Of a stretch of 64,000 nt of DNA, positions 48,086-57,295 are shown piece by piece (position 1 is the first letter of the stretch; every line of letters starts with the position of its first letter). The stretch lies in assembly GCF_008297975.1 (NCBI RefSeq), contig NZ_VLNY01000007.1, forward strand, positions 1 to 64,000, in the 5' to 3' direction. Source of the stretch: Antrihabitans cavernicola (GTDB taxonomy: Bacteria; Actinomycetota; Actinomycetes; Mycobacteriales; Mycobacteriaceae). The translations under genes and the position numbers were made by a program. Under the pieces are notes generated by a model, which made no database searches, was not told the origin of the DNA, and worked only from the letters and a program-made list of their open reading frames with translations.

Positions 48086-49090
48086 ATGGAAAACGCGACG
48101 CTCCAAACATTGCTCAATACTCATAGCGGCTTAGTGACGTACCCGCATTTACGGCGGCTCGGCTATACCCGCGACCGGATCGAACACGAAGTCACCGCCG
48201 GTCGGTGGCAGCGCGTTCTCTACGGTGTCTACGCGGTCACTACTGGACCGCTGAATCGACAAATGGTCCTCGATTCCGCTCTCCTCTACGGCGGGGGCGG
48301 CGCAGTGCTGAGCCATGGCACGGCAGCGACTCTGTGGGGCATACAGCGCATCGACGAGACAGATCCGGTTCACATCACCTTGCGCTACGGGCGGTCGGCG
48401 GTCAGCCAGGCGCCTTCGCGAATTTCGCGCACAGACCAACCTGCGCCATTCATCGGCGAATTGCGACACCCTGGCGTCGTCGTTCACCGATCTCGCGCGC
48501 TCACACACATCGCGGTCGAGCGCGAATTCCCTTGCACATCCCGCGCAGACACGGTTCTCGACATGGCAGTCCTCGAGCCGACACCAAAGGCCGCGTACGC
48601 CACGCTAATCGCGTGCGCGACGAACGGCGGGGTCAGACCTGATCTACTACTGCAGCGGATGCAGGATCGAAAACCTCGCCGCTACATCAAGGCCATCGCG
48701 TCTGCTATCGATCTGCTCCGGGACGGCGTTCAGTCAATGCTGGAATTTCACTATGCTATCGACGTCGAGAAAGCACACGGCCTCCCGCGCGCAATGCGAC
48801 AATCGCCTGTTGTGGTCGACGGCCGCACGTTATACGAGGACGTCGAGTATCCAATGACCTCGTCGCAACTCATCGTTCGACTAGACGGCCGACTTGCACA
48901 TTCTTTCCGCGACATCGTGTTTCGTGACAGGCGACGTGAGAATGCGGCCGAAATCGCAGGCAAGCACAGTCTCGTTTTCGGATGGGAGGAAGTGCATGAC
49001 CAACCGTGCGCAGTTGCTGCTGAAGTGCGATTGGTACTGGTCCGCGGTGGCGTGGATCTCGGCCCGAACCCCTGCCCGAACTGTGAGTGA
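48086..49090 (+). CDS. AbiEi-type antitoxin-domain protein with nuclease-like C-terminus
   Basis: A 334-residue protein. Residues 1-60 (LLNTHSGLVTYPHLRRLGYT, RDRIEHEVTAGRWQRVLYGV) match the AbiEi_4 winged-helix domain of type IV antitoxins; the middle has HGTAATLWGI; the C-terminal ~100 residues (YEDVEYPMTSSQLIVRLDGR, HSFRDIVFRDRRRENAAEI) look like a DUF559/Vsr-type nuclease fold. No AbiEii toxin lies nearby. Sequence style is less GC-biased at third positions than neighbours. The stop lies inside the second palindromic repeat, and a first copy lies before the gene, suggesting acquisition. Confidence 0.75.
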   Translation: MENATLQTLLNTHSGLVTYPHLRRLGYTRDRIEHEVTAGRWQRVLYGVYAVTTGPLNRQMVLDSALLYGGGGAVLSHGTAATLWGIQRIDETDPVHITLRYGRSAVSQAPSRISRTDQPAPFIGELRHPGVVVHRSRALTHIAVEREFPCTSRADTVLDMAVLEPTPKAAYATLIACATNGGVRPDLLLQRMQDRKPRRYIKAIASAIDLLRDGVQSMLEFHYAIDVEKAHGLPRAMRQSPVVVDGRTLYEDVEYPMTSSQLIVRLDGRLAHSFRDIVFRDRRRENAAEIAGKHSLVFGWEEVHDQPCAVAAEVRLVLVRGGVDLGPNPCPNCE

Positions 49091-49124
49091 AATTGGGTGT
49101 TGGGGCACTGAATTTCACGCACGG
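49083..49124. repeat. 42-bp palindromic repeat, copy 2
   Basis: GTGAGTGAAATTGGGTGT, TTGG-type centre, then GCACTGAATTTCACGCAC. It supplies the last codon and stop of the AbiEi-like gene. Same orientation as copy 1. Confidence 0.85.
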
Positions 49125-49145
49125 GCGGCGGAGCCGCACATGGAA

Positions 49146-49207
49146 CGACCCCCGAGCCATACCTGCTTTCAGGTCCCGGTCTGGACTGACCGGGGGCTCG
49201 GGGGTCG
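49146..49207. repeat. Long inverted repeat in the gap before cydC
   Basis: CGACCCCCGAGCC (49146-49158) pairs exactly with GGCTCGGGGGTCG (49195-49207), and a shorter CCCGGTC..GACCGGG lies inside. The 228-base gap 49125-49352 otherwise shows no gene. It may be a terminator or a remnant of a mobile element. Confidence 0.7.
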
Positions 49208-49352
49208 GGTAGCTGCCTGGGATTCGCCAGCCGCTCGCGCGGTCAATGAATCCGTCAGCGGTAGCGGCTAGCTGGCAGCCACCTCACGCGTCCTAAAATT
49301 CACCAACTTCAGACCACCTCCTTCCTCGTGTAATTCCGAAGGTACTGCGCAC

Positions 49353-51029
49353 TCAGGGAGTCGGCAACAGATTTTCTCGCTGCGCATAATTCAGCGATAT
49401 CACCTGATCGGCGCGCGTATCGGTCGGCAATTGGTGCGTCACGACCACGACCGACCTGTCCGCACCCAGCAGCCCCGAATCGCGATCGAGCAGCGCACGC
49501 AGCAGCTCTGCACCCGCCGCGGCGTCCAGATGCTCGGTCGGCTCGTCCAGCAGCAGCACGTCGGCAGGCGCAACCAACGCTCGCGCCAGCAGGATCCGCC
49601 TACGCTGACCACCCGATACCGCACGATCACCACCGACCAGCACCGTGTCGACACCGTCCGGCAGTGCATCGACCCAGTCCCGCAGCCCGACAGCCCGCAA
49701 CGCCGCCACCGCATCGACCTCGTTCAGATCACCCCTCGCGACGCGCAAATTCTCCAATAAGGACGTCTCGAACAGATGCGCATCCTCGGCGAAGAACGTC
49801 ACCCGCTGCCGCAGCTCGGCGGGATCCAATTCCGTGACGTCGATACCGCCGACGTTCACCCAACCCGCAGTCGGGGGAAGCAACCCGGCAAGCGTCATCA
49901 GCAGCGTCGTCTTCCCCGATCCGCTCGGCCCCACGATCGCAACCCGACCGCCTGGCGGCACCGTCATGTTCTGCGGCCGGGTGGCCGTGCCGCCCGGCCA
50001 TCCGGCACACACATCCAATGTCTCGATATCCACGCCAACGACGGGCACAACGCCGTCGCGCCCAGCTGCAGTCGCCTTGTCGACCAACTCCATGATCCGA
50101 CCGGCCGCGACTCGCCCGCGGGTGAGAGCCTGGGCAGCGGCAGGCATCGGCCCGACCGCCTCGAACGCCGCCAACGGCAACAGCACTAGCACCGCGAGCG
50201 ACATCGGCGACATACCGTTGTCCGCCAACAGAATTCCGATCATCAACGACGCCAGCACGCTCACTCCGATACCCAGGGGCGTCGCTGCGGCCGCGAACGC
50301 TGCGCCGCCTGCCGCCCGATCGGACTCATGGGCAGCACGGTTGCTCGCCGCCTTCGCCGCTTCGATCACCACATCGCTTCGGCCTGCGACGCGCAGCTCC
50401 GCCGCGTGATCCAGTACGGTGACGGCATTTTCGGCATAGGTCGCCGACGCGGTCATCGCTGCGGCCTCGGCAGCGCGGGCGGCCCGTGCGGAGAACATCG
50501 GAGCGACCACGCCGGCGACCACCAACGCAACCGCCAGCACACCGGTAGCGGCCCAAGAGATCATGCCGAGCAGAACGACGGCAGCGACCGACAGCACCGC
50601 CGCGACCGCCATCGGCACCAGCGCCCGCACCACCACCGCGCCCACGGTGTCGACATCGTCGCCCGTCCTCGTCAGCAGATCGCCGCGCCGAAGTCTCGTC
50701 ACAGCAGCGGCGTCACCGACAGCAAGTTTTCGATAGATCTCGGCACGGGCCGACGTTGTGCCGCGAAAAGCAGTGTCGTGACTGGCAAGTCGTTCGAGGT
50801 AGCGGAACAACCCCCGCGTGATCCCCAACGCCCGCACCGACACGACGGCAACCGAGAGGTCCAACACCGGCGGCATCTGCCAAGCCCGAGCGATCAACCA
50901 GGCAGCCAAAGCCGCCAATGCAAGCGCGCTACCCAGCGCGATCACACCGGCGCCGACGGCGGCAGTGATTCGCTTGCGCGGCAGGTCCAGCAACGACAAC
51001 GCCCGAAGCAATGGATCAGTCATGGCCAT
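49353..51029 (-). CDS. cydC: Cytochrome bd assembly ABC transporter CydC
   Basis: A 558-residue half transporter. Six membrane helices cover residues 20-310; the ATPase has Walker A GPSGSGKTT, signature VSGGQRRR and Walker B VLLLDEPTEHLD. With CydD it exports cysteine/glutathione-type thiols needed for bd oxidase assembly. It overlaps cydD by 14 bases and is last in the operon. Confidence 0.94.
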   Translation of the reverse strand: MAMTDPLLRALSLLDLPRKRITAAVGAGVIALGSALALAALAAWLIARAWQMPPVLDLSVAVVSVRALGITRGLFRYLERLASHDTAFRGTTSARAEIYRKLAVGDAAAVTRLRRGDLLTRTGDDVDTVGAVVVRALVPMAVAAVLSVAAVVLLGMISWAATGVLAVALVVAGVVAPMFSARAARAAEAAAMTASATYAENAVTVLDHAAELRVAGRSDVVIEAAKAASNRAAHESDRAAGGAAFAAAATPLGIGVSVLASLMIGILLADNGMSPMSLAVLVLLPLAAFEAVGPMPAAAQALTRGRVAAGRIMELVDKATAAGRDGVVPVVGVDIETLDVCAGWPGGTATRPQNMTVPPGGRVAIVGPSGSGKTTLLMTLAGLLPPTAGWVNVGGIDVTELDPAELRQRVTFFAEDAHLFETSLLENLRVARGDLNEVDAVAALRAVGLRDWVDALPDGVDTVLVGGDRAVSGGQRRRILLARALVAPADVLLLDEPTEHLDAAAGAELLRALLDRDSGLLGADRSVVVVTHQLPTDTRADQVISLNYAQRENLLPTP

Positions 51030-52713
51030 TCACCTCCACGATCCTGTCGGCGACGGCGAGCACGGCAGGCCGATGTCCGACCATCACCACGGTCGCTCCC
51101 GATGCCGCCTTACCTACGATCGAATGCAGTACCGCCGCTTCCGTTTCCGCATCCAGGTGCGCGGTCGGCTCGTCGAGCAGCAGCACCGGCCGCTCGGTCA
51201 GCAGCACCCGCGTCAGCGCGAGCCGTTGCCGCTGGCCCAGCGACAGCCCGACTCCCCCGGCACCGACCACGGTGTCCCAGCCATCGGGCAGGTCCGCAAG
51301 TACGTCGTCGAATCCGGTTGCAGCACAGGCCGCTGCGATATCACCGCCGACGATCCCGGTCAGCTCCAGATTCTCTCGCAACGAGCCCGGGATCAGCACA
51401 GGGCGCTGCGGCAGCCAAGCAACACGACTCCACCACCAGTCCCGATCGAGCGCGGTGACATCGATCCCATCGACCAGCACCCGACCGGACGACGCCGAGA
51501 CCAGACCCAGAACTGCCTGCAGCGCAGTCGATTTACCGCTGCCGTTCGGACCGGTCAGCACGGTGATCGAGCCTGGACGCAGGGTGCCCTCCAATCGATG
51601 CGGGGCCGTGCGATCGCGTGCCTGGACGCTCACACGGGCGAGATCGATCCGGTGATGAGCAGTCAACGTGAAGCGGTCCCCCGTCACGACGTCCGCCGAG
51701 GCACCCAGTACACCGAACGCTCGTCCGGCCGCGGCCATACCGTCCTCTGCGGCATGGAATCGCTCACCGACCGACCGCAACGGCAGGTACACCTCGGGCG
51801 CCAGAATCAGCGCAATGATGCCCGCCTGCAGCGCCATGTCACCGAACACCAAGCGAAGGCCGATGCTCACTGCGACCAGCGCAACGCTCAGTGTTGCAAG
51901 CAGTTCCAGCACCATCGAGGACAGAAAGGCAACCCGCAACGCCTTCATTGCCGTCCGGCGGTGACCGTCACCCAGCTCGCGAACCCGCTCGGCGGGACCC
52001 TTCTCACGACCGAGTGCGCGCAGCGTGGGCAGCCCCGCGAGCAGGTCGAGCAGTTGGTCCGACAGCCTGCTCAGCGATGTCAGCGTCCTGTTGGCGGACG
52101 TGGAGCCTGCGGAATGTCCCGAAGCCACTACTCCCCTCGTCAGCAGGCCGATCAGAATCATGAACACCGGAATCAGCGGCAACGTGATCGCGATGATTCC
52201 CGCCGAGGTCAGATCCTGCGTCGCGATCACAATCAGCAGGCACGGCGGGACGATCACAGCGAGCAGCAATGCGGGCAGGTAGCCTGCGAGGTACGGCCGC
52301 AGGTCTTGCAACCCGCGCGTCAACACCGTGGCCAGTTCGCCTCGCCGACTGTCCAATTCGCGGGGCGGCAAGACCACGGACGCCGCCAACACATCGCCTT
52401 CCAATTCCGCGACCACCTGGGTGGCGGCTCGGTGCCCGAACCGAGCTTGCAACCACGTCGTCGCGACACGAACGGCTACGGCGCAGGCGAGGATCACCAA
52501 CTCCGGCACCCACGATCCGATCGTCCGACGATCCGCGGTCACGATCACCCCGGCAAGAATCTCCCCGATCATCAGGGCCGACACCACGATCGCCGCGGTC
52601 GTCACAACCGACAGCACCACGGACAGCACCAGATACCTGCGTGCAGAGCGCGAGTAGTGCCACAGCCTCGGATCGATCGGGGCGCGGCTGGTGCGGTCTG
52701 CGGATATGGTCAT
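51016..52713 (-). CDS. cydD: Cytochrome bd assembly ABC transporter CydD
   Basis: A 565-residue half transporter. Membrane domain (YLVLSVVLSVVTTAAIVVSA, VTTWLQARFGHRAATQVVAE) then ATPase with Walker A GPNGSGKST, signature LSLGQRQR and Walker B VLLLDEPTAHLD. The ATG at 52713 overlaps the cydB stop (ATGA), so a longer frame is not used. Partner of CydC. Confidence 0.94.
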   Translation of the reverse strand: MTISADRTSRAPIDPRLWHYSRSARRYLVLSVVLSVVTTAAIVVSALMIGEILAGVIVTADRRTIGSWVPELVILACAVAVRVATTWLQARFGHRAATQVVAELEGDVLAASVVLPPRELDSRRGELATVLTRGLQDLRPYLAGYLPALLLAVIVPPCLLIVIATQDLTSAGIIAITLPLIPVFMILIGLLTRGVVASGHSAGSTSANRTLTSLSRLSDQLLDLLAGLPTLRALGREKGPAERVRELGDGHRRTAMKALRVAFLSSMVLELLATLSVALVAVSIGLRLVFGDMALQAGIIALILAPEVYLPLRSVGERFHAAEDGMAAAGRAFGVLGASADVVTGDRFTLTAHHRIDLARVSVQARDRTAPHRLEGTLRPGSITVLTGPNGSGKSTALQAVLGLVSASSGRVLVDGIDVTALDRDWWWSRVAWLPQRPVLIPGSLRENLELTGIVGGDIAAACAATGFDDVLADLPDGWDTVVGAGGVGLSLGQRQRLALTRVLLTERPVLLLDEPTAHLDAETEAAVLHSIVGKAASGATVVMVGHRPAVLAVADRIVEVNGHD

Positions 52714-53735
52714 CGCGTCCGCAATCCGATCGGCGGCGGGATGTGCGCCATCGAGATGCGTTGCCGGAAAACCCAATACGTCCAGGCTTGATACCCGATC
52801 ACCACGGGAGCGGTGAACAGCGCCGCCCACGACATGATGCGCAACGTGTAGGCGCTCGACGACGCGTTGTGGATGGTCAGATCGAACGCCGAGTCGATGG
52901 TCGACGGCAGCACGTTCGGGAACATCGATCCGAAGACCAGCACCACCAACGACGCGACGGCGGCAGCTGTCGCTCCGAACGCCCAGCCTTCACGACCGGC
53001 CCGTGCCAGCGGCAATGCAATTGCCAACGCCGCGAGGACAAGACCGAGAGCGATCCACGTCCACCCCTTGCCGTACGCGAGTTGCGTCCACAGGGCCCAG
53101 GCACCGGTCACGACCACGGCAGGAACAGCAAGGGACACAGCCAGTTTCCCCGCATCCACTCGCACTTCGTCGGCTGTCTTCAACGCGATGAACACGGCAC
53201 CGTGCAACGCGAACAGCAACGCCGTCGTCAACCCACCGAGCAGTGCGTACGGGCTGAACAGATCGAGCAGTCCGCCGGTCACCTGCTTGTCGGAGTCGAC
53301 CGCCACACCACGAATCAGGTTCGCCAGCACCACTCCCCACAGCACCGCCGGTATCCACGATCCGATTCCGATACCGGCGTCGCACCGCGCCCGCCAGACC
53401 GGATCGTCGATCTTGCCGCGGTATTCGATAGCGCACACCCGCAGAATCAAAGACACGATCAGCACCAGGAACGGCAAGTAAAACCCGGAAAGCAACGTCG
53501 CGTACCACTCGGGAAACGCTGCGAACAACGCGCCGAGCGCGGTGATCAGCCACACTTCGTTGCCGTCCCATACCGGTCCGATCGTGTTGAGCACGACCCG
53601 TCGACGCTTCTCGCTGCCAGCACCCCGACCCAGTATCGGCATCAACATTCCGACGCCGAAGTCGAAGCCTTCCAACACGAAATAGCCGAGGAACAGGAAG
53701 GCGATGACCACGAACCACGCCTCGTGAATACCCAT
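52710..53735 (-). CDS. cydB: Cytochrome bd oxidase subunit II
   Basis: A 341-residue membrane protein with about eight helices. MGIHEAWFVVIAFLFLGYFV and LEGFDFGVGMLMP are the subunit II signature; NEVWLITALGALFAAFP is conserved too. It binds quinol oxidase subunit I. ATG 53735 has AGGAG upstream. Confidence 0.96.
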   Translation of the reverse strand: MGIHEAWFVVIAFLFLGYFVLEGFDFGVGMLMPILGRGAGSEKRRRVVLNTIGPVWDGNEVWLITALGALFAAFPEWYATLLSGFYLPFLVLIVSLILRVCAIEYRGKIDDPVWRARCDAGIGIGSWIPAVLWGVVLANLIRGVAVDSDKQVTGGLLDLFSPYALLGGLTTALLFALHGAVFIALKTADEVRVDAGKLAVSLAVPAVVVTGAWALWTQLAYGKGWTWIALGLVLAALAIALPLARAGREGWAFGATAAAVASLVVLVFGSMFPNVLPSTIDSAFDLTIHNASSSAYTLRIMSWAALFTAPVVIGYQAWTYWVFRQRISMAHIPPPIGLRTR

Positions 53736-53744
53736 CACACGCTC

Positions 53745-55208
53745 CTAGTAGGCGAACGAAAGTTGCGAGGGCGCATCGGAATCGGCGTCCGATTCGTCGT
53801 CACCCGGCGGATGCGCATCGTGCTCGAGTGGACCCGCGATCACGTACCGACGGATCAGGCCGAACCACACCGCACCGAGGCCGGCGTAGATCACCGTGAA
53901 CGTGACAAGCGAGATCACCACCGTCGACGTCGGATGATCGGACACACCCTGCGACACCATCAGTCGGATCTGGTCGACACCCGTGGGATTCGGCGCGACA
54001 ACCCAAGGCTGCCTGCCCATCTCGGTAAAGACCCAGCCCGCACTGTTGGCGAGGAACGGCGTCGGAATCGCGAGCAAGCTGAGCCAACCGAACCAGCGCT
54101 GATGCACCACGCGGCGGCCGCGAGTCATCCACAACCCGACCAGCGCAAGGAGTCCCGAGCCTGCCGACAAGCCGATCATGGTGCGGAAAGACCAGTACGT
54201 GACAAAGAGATTGGGCCGGTAGTCGCCGGGGCCGAACTTCTCGTTGTATTCCTTTTGCAGGTCGACGACACCCTTGAGTTCGACGCCCGAGAACTTGCCT
54301 TCGGCCAACCACGACAGAACGCCGGGCACCTCGATGAGGTGGGTGACGCTGTCACAGTTGTTGTGCGTGCCGATCGTCAGGACCGAGAACGCAGGATCGG
54401 TTCCGCTGTGGCACAACGATTCCGCCGACGCCATCTTCATCGGCTGCTGCTCGAACATCAGCTTGCCCTGCACGTCACCGGTGTAGACGAGGCCGAGTCC
54501 AGCGATGACGATCACCAGCATTCCGATGCGCGCGGCAGGGCGGAACATGGTGCGCGCAAGATCGATTTCTCCGCGTCGGACGTTGCGGACCATCCACCAA
54601 CCGGCCACGCCGGCAACGAAGGTTCCCGACGTCAGGAACGCCCCCGCAACGGCGTGCGGAAACGCCGCCAGCGCAGTGTTGTTCGTAAGCAACTCCCAGA
54701 TGCTGGTCAGTTCGGCTCGGCCTGTCTCCGGGTTGAAGCGAGCGCCCACCGGATGCTGCATGAACGAATTGGCCGCGATAATGAAGTACGCGGAAGCGTT
54801 GACACCGATGGCAACCAGCCAGATCGTCGCCAGGTGGACCAGTTTCGGCAGCCGACCCCAGCCGAAGATCCACAGGCCCAGAAAGGTCGACTCGAGGAAG
54901 AAGGCGACGAGACCTTCCAGGGCGAGTGGAGCGCCGAACACATCGCCGACGAATCGTGAGTACTCGCTCCAGTTCATGCCGAACTGGAATTCCTGCACGA
55001 TTCCGGTGGCGACACCGAGCGCGAAGTTGATCAGGAACAGCTTGCCGAAGAATTTCGTCAGCCGATACCAGTGATCCTTCTTGGTGATCACCCACAGGGT
55101 CTGCATCACCGCGATCAGCGGAGCAAGGCCGATGGTCAGCGGAACGAAAATGAAGTGATAGACGGTCGTGATGCCGAACTGCCACCTGGAGACGTCCAAG
55201 GCGTCCAT
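53745..55208 (-). CDS. cydA: Cytochrome bd oxidase subunit I
   Basis: A 487-residue membrane protein. RWQFGITTVYHFIFVPLTIG has a heme-ligand His18; FGMNWSEYSRFVGDVFGAPL and the GRQPW motif of the Q-loop region are present. The Q loop is the short type of actinobacteria. It reduces O2 to water with quinol and supports growth at low oxygen. ATG 55208 has GGAG. Two palindromic operators lie just upstream. Confidence 0.97.
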   Translation of the reverse strand: MDALDVSRWQFGITTVYHFIFVPLTIGLAPLIAVMQTLWVITKKDHWYRLTKFFGKLFLINFALGVATGIVQEFQFGMNWSEYSRFVGDVFGAPLALEGLVAFFLESTFLGLWIFGWGRLPKLVHLATIWLVAIGVNASAYFIIAANSFMQHPVGARFNPETGRAELTSIWELLTNNTALAAFPHAVAGAFLTSGTFVAGVAGWWMVRNVRRGEIDLARTMFRPAARIGMLVIVIAGLGLVYTGDVQGKLMFEQQPMKMASAESLCHSGTDPAFSVLTIGTHNNCDSVTHLIEVPGVLSWLAEGKFSGVELKGVVDLQKEYNEKFGPGDYRPNLFVTYWSFRTMIGLSAGSGLLALVGLWMTRGRRVVHQRWFGWLSLLAIPTPFLANSAGWVFTEMGRQPWVVAPNPTGVDQIRLMVSQGVSDHPTSTVVISLVTFTVIYAGLGAVWFGLIRRYVIAGPLEHDAHPPGDDESDADSDAPSQLSFAY

Positions 55209-55227
55209 CGCCACTCCTGCCGGTCCT

Positions 55228-55244
55228 TACTACATGATGTAGTA
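55228..55244. promoter_or_regulatory. Palindromic operator 1 of the cyd operon
   Basis: TACTACATGATGTAGTA: eight-base arms around a single G. It lies 20 bases before the cydA start. It resembles TACTAC..GTAGTA dyads bound by BlaI/MecI/CopY-type repressors. Confidence 0.7.
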
Positions 55245-55246
55245 GA

Positions 55247-55263
55247 TACTACCGGCGGTAGTA
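55247..55263. promoter_or_regulatory. Palindromic operator 2 of the cyd operon
   Basis: TACTACCGGCGGTAGTA: same outer arms TACTAC/GTAGTA as operator 1, with centres 19 bases apart, about two helical turns. Two dimers could bind on the same face of DNA. Confidence 0.7.
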
Positions 55264-55280
55264 GGCAGGTCAAGAGCTGG

Positions 55281-56138
55281 TTATGTGCCGATCGTCTCTA
55301 CGGCGAGGTCCACCATCTCCGCGAATTCGGCCGCTGCGGCGGGCTTGTCCAGCGGCAGTCCGTCCAGGGTGTGCACCCGAGCAGCCAAGGTGACACCAGA
55401 CACCAGCCACACTCCATCGGCCGTGATCAGGTCGGCAGGGAACATCGGCTCGTACTCACAGGTGTAGCCCTTGTCCTCGGCGACCTCGTAGAGGGCGCGC
55501 TGCGTGGTCCCGGACAGAATGCCGTGCTTCGCAGGCGGCGTGATCAGGGTCTTGTCCCGCATGATCACGACTGTCGAGCGTGGACCCTCCAGCACGCGAC
55601 CCTCGCTGCTGACGAAGATGACGTCGTCGGTGTCGTAGCGCGCCGCGAAACGCAACGCAGCCATGTTGGTCGCATAGGACAGCGTCTTCGCGCCGAGGAG
55701 CTGCCACGGCGCGGTCTGACTGAGTTCGATCGAATGCCCCCGCGCCAGCGTCATCGCCGAGACTCCCTCGGTGCGGGCGTGCTGAACCCGATCCGCGACA
55801 GGGCCGACCGTGATGAACGCCGTCGGCTCGCCACCGGACTCCCGGCCACGACTCAGGACGATCCGCAGCATCCCTTCGGCATCCGAGCCCCACTCTGCGA
55901 CGGCAACCTCCACCGCAGATCGCCATTCGTCCAAGTCGGGCTTCGGCAATTCGAGAGCGCCTGCCGACGTCGCCAGCCTCTCGAGGTGGTATTCGAGCAC
56001 ACAGGCCCGACCCGACCGCACCAGGACGGTCTCGAACACCCCGTCGCCACGGACCGCCGCCATGTCGTCCGCGCACAACAGCGGTGTATCCGCGTCATGG
56101 CTTGTTCCATCCAATGTCACCAGTACCCGCGCAGCCAT
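55281..56138 (-). CDS. pabC: Aminodeoxychorismate lyase / class IV aminotransferase
   Basis: A 285-residue PLP enzyme. DDMAAVRGDGVFETVLVRSG is the fold-type IV start; the Lys of LLGAKTLSYATNM binds PLP; SEGRVLEGPRSTVVI and GILSGTTQRAL bind cofactor phosphate. It makes p-aminobenzoate for folate. Orthologue of Rv0812. ATG 56138 chosen. Confidence 0.88.
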   Translation of the reverse strand: MAARVLVTLDGTSHDADTPLLCADDMAAVRGDGVFETVLVRSGRACVLEYHLERLATSAGALELPKPDLDEWRSAVEVAVAEWGSDAEGMLRIVLSRGRESGGEPTAFITVGPVADRVQHARTEGVSAMTLARGHSIELSQTAPWQLLGAKTLSYATNMAALRFAARYDTDDVIFVSSEGRVLEGPRSTVVIMRDKTLITPPAKHGILSGTTQRALYEVAEDKGYTCEYEPMFPADLITADGVWLVSGVTLAARVHTLDGLPLDKPAAAAEFAEMVDLAVETIGT

Positions 56139-56185
56139 GGCATCAGGGTAGCTATCGAACCTGGCAGCGCTCCTACACTGGAGGC

Positions 56186-57295
56186 GTGTCCGAATCCGCA
56201 GTTGTGTCGCCCAGCCCAATCCTCGGTACGCACGGCGCCGCACCGGGCGCTCCCGACTCGCCGGACGGCTCCGTCGCGTGGCACTACGGCGATCCGTTTC
56301 CCGAACAACGCGCAGCCGCTGCGTCGGTAGCGATCGTCGACCGTTCCCACCGATTCGTCATCGCGATCGAGGGCGCCGAGCGGCTGTCGTGGTTGCACAC
56401 CATCTCCAGTCAGCACGTCACGAACCTGCCCGACGGCGGTTCCGCCGAAAACTTGAGCCTCGACGTCAACGGGCGAGTCGAACACCACTTCGTCATGACT
56501 GACATCGGCGGCACCCTGTGGATCGACACCGAGCAGGAAAACGGCCCCGACCTGCTGAGTTTCCTGAAGAAGATGGTGTTCTGGGCCAAGGCAGAGCCGC
56601 GTGACGCCAACGACCACGCCGTCCTGAGCCTGCTCGGACCGGACGCTGCGAAGGTTCTCGACGTCCTGCCCACCGACGACTACCGCGCCGAGCCGTTGCC
56701 CGACGGCGGGTTCGTCCGGAAGGTGCCGTGGCCGACGGCGCACTCCTACGACCTGATCGTCCCGCGCGACCAGCTCGCCGCCGTGTGGTCGCGACTGACC
56801 GACTCGGGTGCGAAGCCCGCCGGGCTGTGGGCCTTCGAGGCGCTGCGCGTTGCCGCCGTCCGCCCACGGATCGGACTCGACACCGACGATCGGACCATCC
56901 CCCACGAGGTCAACTGGATCGGCGGTATCGACGAAGCCGGTGCCGTTCACCTGGACAAGGGCTGCTACCGGGGGCAGGAAACGGTCGCGCGCGTCCACAA
57001 CCTGGGCAAGCCGCCGCGCCAACTGGTGCTGCTGCACCTCGACGGGTCCGCCGATGGCAGGCCGAACACCGGCGATCCGGTGACAGCCGACGGCCGAGCC
57101 GTCGGCCGCGTCGGCACCGTGATCGATCATTACGAATACGGTCCGATCGCCTTGGCGCTGGTCAAGCGCTCGGTACCGGTGGATACCGCGCTGGGAGCCG
57201 GGCCGTGCGCGGCGTCCATCGACCCCGACTCGATCCGGACGCGCGACGAGATCCAAGCCGGCCGGGCAGCCGTCGAGCGATTGCGGGGCCGATGA
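56186..57295 (+). CDS. ygfZ: Folate-binding iron-sulfur repair protein YgfZ
   Basis: A 369-residue GcvT-like protein. The KGCYRGQE motif with its Cys is diagnostic; SHRFVIAIEGAERLSWLHTI begins the folate-binding fold. It helps build or repair iron-sulfur clusters. GTG 56186 lies six bases after a TACACT box, so it may be leaderless. Divergent from pabC, as in M. tuberculosis Rv0811c-Rv0812. Confidence 0.93.
   Translation: MSESAVVSPSPILGTHGAAPGAPDSPDGSVAWHYGDPFPEQRAAAASVAIVDRSHRFVIAIEGAERLSWLHTISSQHVTNLPDGGSAENLSLDVNGRVEHHFVMTDIGGTLWIDTEQENGPDLLSFLKKMVFWAKAEPRDANDHAVLSLLGPDAAKVLDVLPTDDYRAEPLPDGGFVRKVPWPTAHSYDLIVPRDQLAAVWSRLTDSGAKPAGLWAFEALRVAAVRPRIGLDTDDRTIPHEVNWIGGIDEAGAVHLDKGCYRGQETVARVHNLGKPPRQLVLLHLDGSADGRPNTGDPVTADGRAVGRVGTVIDHYEYGPIALALVKRSVPVDTALGAGPCAASIDPDSIRTRDEIQAGRAAVERLRGR

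Noticed and set aside
50818-52791. 657-codon plus-strand frame opposite cydD
   Set aside because: Antisense shadow of the cydC/cydD genes, no recognisable domain.
52269-54959. 896-codon plus-strand frame opposite cydB and cydA
   Set aside because: It is antisense to well-conserved genes and is low-complexity Arg/Gln/His sequence produced by high GC.
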